In this document: positions 58,297 to 64,000 of the stretch, piece by piece
Position numbering within the stretch: position 1 is the stretch's first letter
Layout of the letters: the number at the start of each line of letters is the position of its first letter
Origin: Holtermannia corniformis
Taxonomy: Eukaryota > Basidiomycota > Tremellomycetes > Holtermanniales
Assembly: GCA_001599935.1 (NCBI GenBank)
Contig: BCIJ01000007.1
Location: forward strand, 630,168-694,167
DNA length: 64,000 bases
Reading direction: 5' to 3'
Position numbers and translations under genes: made by a program
Notes under the pieces: generated by a model
Databases searched by the model: none
What the model was told of the DNA's origin: nothing
Seen by the model: the letters and a program-made list of their open reading frames with translations, nothing else

Positions 58297-60049
58297 ATGC
58301 CGAACACGGCCTCGGAAGAGGACGGGACTGAGGACAAGGAGCGAACGCTACGCGTGGCAGTGATCGGCACGGGTTTGGCGGGGCTCACGACCGGGTACCT
58401 GCTAGCGGAGCGTCAATGTGAGGTGTGGTTGTTGGAAAAGGTGAGTCGCACCGACGTGGCCGAGGCGATGCCGACTTTTGCAGTCTCCACAGCTCGGCTT
58501 TCACTCGTCTAGCCTCGAGATCCCGACGGGCGAGCTGGGCCGCAAGAGCTCGTGGAGGGTCGACGTGCCTATGCGGAGCTTTCAAGGAGGTCTGTGCTGT
58601 TACTCAGTTCTCTCGAGTGCCATGTGCTGATGTCGGGCAGGCTACTATCCTCAGTTACTCGCGCTGTATCGACACCTCCGAATCCCCATTGTCGCTAGCG
58701 ACTTTACATTTTCCTTTTCCTCGCTGCCCAACACCCCGACGGAGCCTATCACGGCCCACTTCATCCACTCGGGCTCATCGGGTCTCTCGCTTCCCTCGTT
58801 CCCTACAGCTGCATACCGCTCCCTCGGCACACTCATCGCGGCCATCACCTCGTTCGCTCTCTTTGCAACATGCTACATCGCGCTTCTCGTCCTCGCGTTC
58901 CTCTCGCACCACGGGCTGCTGTTCACTCTCGCCGCTCGACCGCTCGCGGATCTGCCGTTACCGACCCAGTTCATCGAAACAATCCTTGTGCCGATGTTTA
59001 GTGCCGTTGGGACCATGACGCGCTCCGATGTGCTGTCGATGCGGATAGACACCGTGTTGGAGTATGTCCATCTGACGGTCGGGACGAGGCACTATCGTGT
59101 GCATGAGGGCGTGAGTGCTCGTGGGGTCGCAGAGCGCCTGGCGGCGCCGCATGGCGAGAGGGTGTTGTTGGGTGTCAAAGTTGTGGGGATGGCGGTGGGA
59201 TACGAGGATGTAGGACTCGAGCTCACGCTAGAGGACGGGAGGAAGATCGAGGTCGATCACGTCGTGATTGCGACGCCGGCTCGGGCGGCAGAGACTTTGC
59301 TGGGCATGTATGAGCGGGCTGTGGCGGGTCGCAAGGTTCTGCGGCGGGAGCGAGAGCGCGTCAGAGTCATCAAGCGAGGTCTTGGCCACGTCGAGTATCG
59401 AGTGGGTATCTGTTTCGGAAGCGCAGCACGTCGCTGATGCCGCTCGATAGGAGACAATCGTCGTTTCGCATCGCGATTCAGCAGTCCTACCAGCCAGTAG
59501 CGCAGACGTCCGAGACATCAACCTTGTCCAGCCGGCTGTCACGACCGGTCTGAACGTCGTGACGGCTTCAGCCGCGCCACACTCTACGCCGTCGGCAGGC
59601 TACACCATGGCCACGCACATCGTCTACCCACCTGGCGGCTGCGAAACATCAGAAGCCATACTGCAGACGACCAATCCGTGCATCGCGATCAAGCGCGACA
59701 TCCTGGCCGTCGCTCGGCTGGAACGGTGAGCTCCTGCCAATAACCAACACCACCGTTGCTGATGCCCGCCGTCTGTAGCGCTCTACCGTTACAAGACCCG
59801 GATCATACTCTGAAGCTCCTGCACCCGCCGGTACGTGCTCATGAGCATTCCCGAATCCACGTCGTCGGCGCGTACGCCTACCCCGGGATCCCACTACTTG
59901 AAGGCTGCGTCGGGTCGGCCAGACTCGTGGCAGACCGCATCGCGCAACATGGCAAGAGCGACAATCGCATCGACTGGACAGCCGGAGAGGACGGAGGGTA
60001 CATAGGTAGACTGTGGCGGTGGCGATGGCACTCGCGCTGCCACGTATAG
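58297..60049 (+). CDS. FAD-dependent amine-oxidase-like oxidoreductase with internal membrane segment
   Basis: About 500 residues. The FAD-binding Rossmann motif VAVIGTGLAGLTTGYLLAE (GxGxxG, then acidic WLLEK) opens the protein at about residue 20. After a short intron (about 58441-58484) the sequence continues LGFHSSSLEIPTGE, VDVPMRSFQGGYYPQLLALY. A hydrophobic stretch follows (TLIAAITSFALFATCYIALL, then FLSHHGLLFTLA). The second half has MRIDTVLEYVHLTVGTRHYR, ERLAAPHGERVLLGVKVVGM, EVDHVVIATPARAAETLL, and the C-terminal FAD-binding GAYAYPGIPLLEGCVGSARL. This layout matches fungal NAD(P)/FAD oxidoreductases of the amine-oxidase fold; the substrate is unknown. The start could be the in-frame ATG at 58153. 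It ends RWRWHSRCHV, an unusual Trp/Arg-rich tail. Confidence 0.78.
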
Positions 60050-60221
60050 AGATGTATATGCTGTATAGAAACTGGCCCGACCCGGCGTTAGTTAGGTCCA
60101 AGCGTCGCGCGCCTACCATAAGTGCCATTCTGAAATGCCGACCGGCCGGAGGCTACCCAAGAGGCCGCCGCCCAGCCAAAATGTGTCCGCGGACTGGCAC
60201 GCGCCCTCACGGCGACAATCT

Positions 60222-60227
60222 CACGTG
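60222..60227. promoter_or_regulatory. E-box upstream of PRP28
   Basis: CACGTG palindrome 102 bases upstream of the PRP28 start. Confidence 0.4.
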
Positions 60228-60328
60228 ACAGCCCGCTCACCTAACTGCAATTTCGTGCGCCTACTGAATCGACAGCTTGCACTCGGTCGCAAGGACCATC
60301 GCCTGTGTACCTCCAACCCGTTGCAACC

Positions 60329-62986
60329 ATGGCAGGCCCGCTCTCTGTCGAGGACATCCTCGCAAGGCAAAAGGCGGAGCGCGAGGCAGCGGCAAAGGTC
60401 TGCACCTTTGTTCCCTCTCGTTACCGTCCAGCTGACATTCGCCGCAGCCCAAGTTCATGACCAAGAAAGAACGTGAAGCTCTAGCACTCGAGAAGCGCAA
60501 TGCCGAGATTGCCGCACGACAGGAAAAGGAGAAACGAGATCGTGAAGAGCGAGACAAGTTTGAGCTGGCGGCGGCCGAGGAGAGACGAAAGGCCGAGGCG
60601 GCGCGGTACGGAAACGGTGGGCCTTCGCGATGTGAGCTGTCTGGTGTTGGTGGGTTCGAGTTCTGACAAAGTATAGATGGCGATCAGTATAACGGGAATC
60701 AGCAGTATGGCGGCAGGCAGCAGGGTGGACGGTATGATCGCGGTGGACGCGGTGGCTATGCGAACGGCGGGGGTGGGCGTCCAGTCCCGGGCGCACCAAC
60801 AGGTCCACGAGGTAGTCAACCTGTCATCCAAGGGCGAGACGGTCGAGTCGCACCTAGCGGACCCAAAGCTCTTCAACCCCATCTGCCATCAGCGCCCTCG
60901 CCTTTGTCTCGCGCCAACGACACAGCCTCGACCTCATCAGCCATCTCTCAAACCGGTACACCGTCCACCACCATCGGCACAGAGTCTGCCGGCCCGACCG
61001 CTGCCGAGCTCGAGACGATCCGAGCTCGCTATCTCGGGCAACAGGATAAAGGGCGGAAACCAAAGTCACGCAAGGTGCCCGACAAAAAGGTCGTGTTCGA
61101 CTGGAGTGCGGCAGACGACACGTCGGCGATGGAACAGGGGACTTGGACTCAGGAGCTCATGAGCCAGGGGCCTGGCGGGACGACGTTTGGTGGTCGATTG
61201 GCGGGGTTGGATGAGGGCGGGAGCCGGCGAGGCGCAGGCGCGGCAACCGACAAGTAGGTGTACTATCCTTAGGTGCACACCTTGCTGATCCACACAGGCA
61301 TGCCGACTCACTCGAGAGACGCCGAGCTGGCCGGGCGGGCATCGACGAGCGGCACTGGTCCGACAAGCCGCTTGCAGAGATGCGCGACCGCGACTGGCGC
61401 ATCTTCCGCGAAGACTTTAGTATTGCCACCAGGGGTGGGTACACAATGACGACTGTGACATGCCGCTCACAGCTCTAGGCGGTTCGATCCCCCACCCGAT
61501 GCGCAACTGGCAAGAGTCGGGTATCCCGGCGGCCATTCTCGACGTCATTGATGAGATTGGGTACAAGGAGCCAAGTCCGATCCAGCGTCAGGCTATTCCT
61601 ATCGGCATGAGCAACCGTGATCTGATCGGTGTTGCCAAGACTGGTGAGCTTGTCAATGCTTCGAGGCGCAGAGCTGACTTGTGCAGGTTCCGGTAAGACT
61701 GCGGCCTTTGTGATTCCCATGCTCGACTACATCGGCCACCTCCCTCCACTAGACGACGATACCCGGCACCTCGGACCCTTTGCGCTTATCCTCGCGCCGA
61801 CGCGTGAACTCGCACAGCAGATTGAGACCGAGGCGAACCGGTTCTGCGCACCACTCGGATACAAGTGTGTCTCGATCGTCGGTGGACGCTCGATCGAAGA
61901 GCAGCAGTACAACCTGCGCGACGGCGCCGAGATTGTCATTGCCACGCCTGGTCGCCTTAAGGATATCCTGGATCGAAGCATGCTCGTCCTCAGCCAGTGC
62001 CGCTACGTCGTCATGGACGAAGCCGATCGGATGGTCGATCTCGGGTTCGAAGTCGACTTGACGTTCATCCTCGACGCCATGCCGGAAGACTTTGTCAAGC
62101 CAGACGACGAGGCGCTCAACTCTGGCGGCGGGTGGAAGGGTTGGCGCGTGACGACATTGTTCTCGGCGACGATGCCGCCGGCCGTCGAGCGTCTTGCGCG
62201 CAAGTATCTCCGCAAGCCAGCAACGGTCACGATCGGTACGGCCGGTGAAGCTGTCGACACGGTCGAGCAGCGTGTCGAGTTTGTCCACGGCGAGGAGAAG
62301 AAGCGTGCTCGCATGACCGAGATCTTGAGGACCAGTGGTCTCTCGCCACCGATGATCGTCTTTGTCAACCAAAAGAAGACGGCGGATCAGGTCATGAAGT
62401 ATGTTCAGCAGGCTGGCGTGAGTCTTTTTCGTGCTCTAGGAGATACAATACTGATGCATGCAGCGCTCGGCTACCACGCTGCACTCTGGCAAGAACCAGG
62501 AGCAGAGAGAGGCTGCGTTGGCTTCGTTGCGCGACGGCTCGATCGATGTCTTGGTCGCGACAGATTTGGTAAGTCTGAGCGCGCAGTACAGCCGCTTGCT
62601 AATGACCCCAGGCCGGTCGTGGTATCGATGTCCCAGACGTCTCGCTCGTCATCAACTGGCAAATGTCCGACACGATCGAAAAGTACGTGCACCGTATCGG
62701 TCGTACCGGTCGTGCTGGCAAGACGGGTATCGCTGTCACGTTTTTGACAAACGACGACGACGAGGTCATGTTTGATCTGAAGAATGGTGCGTCGCCGTGC
62801 TGGGCGGCTGAGCGTGGACTGATGTCGGCGCAGAGGTGTCGAAGTCGCCCATCTCGACGATGAACCCGGAGTTGGCGCGGCATGAAGCGGCGCGGCAAAA
62901 GATTACGCGCGAGATGAAGGTCAGTGAACTATGGGCTGGGAGACACTGGCTAACGTCTGTAGCGCAAGCGAGAAGAGGAAGAGTAG
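60329..62986 (+). CDS. PRP28: DEAD-box spliceosomal helicase Prp28 (DDX23-like)
   Basis: RNA helicase that exchanges U1 for U6 at the 5' splice site during spliceosome activation. The start at 60329 ([18 protein letters not shown]) opens an arm rich in Arg/Glu ([20 protein letters not shown]) and Gly/Gln, then [14 protein letters not shown] and [15 protein letters not shown]. The helicase core follows: [20 protein letters not shown] with the Q motif [14 protein letters not shown], motif [12 protein letters not shown], Ia APTRELAQQ, Ib TPGRL, motif [17 protein letters not shown], motif [23 protein letters not shown], motif V ATDLAGRGIDV and motif [15 protein letters not shown]. It ends ITREMKRKREEEE. 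Around 730 residues, normal for fungal Prp28. About nine short introns are seen. Confidence 0.95.
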
Positions 62987-63219
62987 GCTCGAAGTGTGAG
63001 AGTGCAGCTTGGACGGCTTGCTATGTGCATCTATAACACGCATGTATCAGTGGAGCACCACGTAGGCTACGCATGGCACTTGAAGCCTGACACTGGACGT
63101 CGATCTGCCACCAAGTCTGAAACAAGGTGTCAAACGCGAGACACGCGACAGCAACCTTGACTAGATGCATCTCATCTCATCTCGGTCGACAACACCAGCA
63201 CGAGAGCGAGCCAGACGCC

Positions 63220-64000
63220 ATGGGAGACAAGCTGGAGGAAGCAGCCTTGAGCGGCAAGCTCTTCCAACCGCAGTCGCGGTCACCGTCACCGACACGGTCC
63301 GACCACAGCGACGCGCTCAACACTGACGATGAACTCGGATCCGATCTCTCGCGGCCACCGTCGCCCCACCCGAACCAGGCAGAGACGATGCCGCGCGAGG
63401 GAGCACAGACAGGACCCAAGGGTGTGCTTGCCGACCGGTCTCAGTCACGTCGAGACCAAGCGTCGCTCGCTGGGTTGCAGCTTGACGAAGCGAAGCGTGC
63501 ACAGGCCGCGAAAGCCATGGTTGGCATGACGGTCGATGAGGAGGAGGCCGAGAAGCGGAGGTTGGAGAGGGAGAGGGAGGAACGAGAGGATGATCTGGCG
63601 AGGATGAAGTGGCGTCGAGAACGCAGAGAGGAGCTAGAGCGGGCAAAGAGGGAGACTGAAGGTGGTGAGGTGAGAAAGGGTGGCTTGCGTGAGATTGGCG
63701 GTGAAGGCTTTGTGTATGCCGTGGAGCGTCCAGGATGGGTCGTCGTGCTCGTGTACGAGCCGGTGAGTGAGTCGGACCCGTTTAGCACTCGCTGACTAGA
63801 GCTCAGGAAATCCCGCGGTGTCAAGATCTACTCGTGTCCCTCGTCCACCTCGCCCAGCACTTGCCACCACCCCCGATCCTCCGTCATCCACTCTTACTCC
63901 TCCGTGCGCGCGCGACCTCGCTCCAGTTCTCCCTCCTCCCGCCAACCGCTGGGTCCGCCGATACGCTGATCGACGGTCCAAGCCAGAAACCGGACCCAGA
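63220..64000 (+). CDS. Phosducin-like protein, C-terminus cut by window edge
   Basis: Co-chaperone with a thioredoxin-like fold, related to PhLP1, that helps Gβγ assembly with CCT. The start at 63220 (MGDKLEEAALSGKLFQ) gives an N-terminal helix, an acidic, Ser/Pro-rich stretch, and the family signature TGPKGVLADRSQ. The charged helix EKRRLEREREEREDDLARMK leads to GEGFVYAVERPGWVVVLVYEP. A short intron (about 63763-63806) connects to EIPRCQDLLVSLVHLAQHLP. The thioredoxin fold continues past base 64000. The frame is also open upstream to 63127 without a better start. Confidence 0.85.

Noticed and set aside
58425..59018. 197-codon plus-strand frame rich in Ser/Arg
   Set aside because: Shadow of the FAD oxidoreductase exon, which carries the conserved sequence in another frame.

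Overview
The window reads as nuclear DNA of a filamentous or dimorphic basidiomycete. Protein-coding genes lie on both strands, GC content is moderately high, and most genes are interrupted by many short introns (about 40 to 60 nt, GT...CTRAC...AG). The gene set is fungal: Tra1, Atg16, Get4, an NCS1 purine-cytosine permease, an AA9 polysaccharide monooxygenase and an E(z)-type histone methyltransferase. The presence of E(z) together with AA9 points to Agaricomycotina (a tremellomycete or related lineage), but I cannot name a species from this sequence. All gene models were built by hand by joining reading frames at splice sites. Exon order is well supported where family motifs continue across a junction. 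Exact starts are less certain.

Layout: 1-8 kb holds an MFS transporter (minus, cut by the left edge), an NT-C2 protein (minus), GGPP synthase (plus) and a DUF1308 protein (minus). 8.4-20.3 kb is one giant gene, TRA1 (plus). 20.3-22.6 kb holds a small unknown gene and a BAHD-like acyltransferase (both minus). 23-29.8 kb holds a VPS9-domain Rab GEF (plus) and TAF7 (minus), which meet tail to tail. 30.6-35.1 kb holds the mitochondrial ATPase inhibitor IF1 (minus), an ABM-domain protein and an unknown protein (plus), and a secreted AA9 LPMO (minus). 35.6-39.5 kb is MSH2 (minus). 40.1-42.5 kb is a purine-cytosine permease (plus). 43.5-45.9 kb holds ATG16 and an F-box-like gene (plus). 47.2-48.0 kb is a LEA-like stress protein (minus). 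About 3 kb (48.0-51.0 kb) follows with no convincing gene and a diverged direct repeat. 51-64 kb is dense again: an LRR protein (plus), E(z)/EZH2 (minus), GET4, an FAD oxidoreductase, PRP28, and a phosducin-like protein cut by the right edge (all plus).

The genes do not form an obvious pathway cluster. Most are housekeeping: transcription co-activators (TRA1, TAF7), Polycomb silencing (E(z)), splicing (PRP28), mismatch repair (MSH2), autophagy (ATG16), tail-anchored protein insertion (GET4), endosomal traffic (VPS9) and isoprenoid supply (GGPPS). I found no mobile element, CRISPR array or rRNA, and no tRNA I can defend. The most notable signals are the non-canonical SET motif of E(z), the polybasic tail of the LPMO, two GC-AG introns, a 433-nt intron in ATG16, a 19-nt CGG-containing tandem repeat in a divergent promoter, and recurrent CACGTG E-boxes in promoters.
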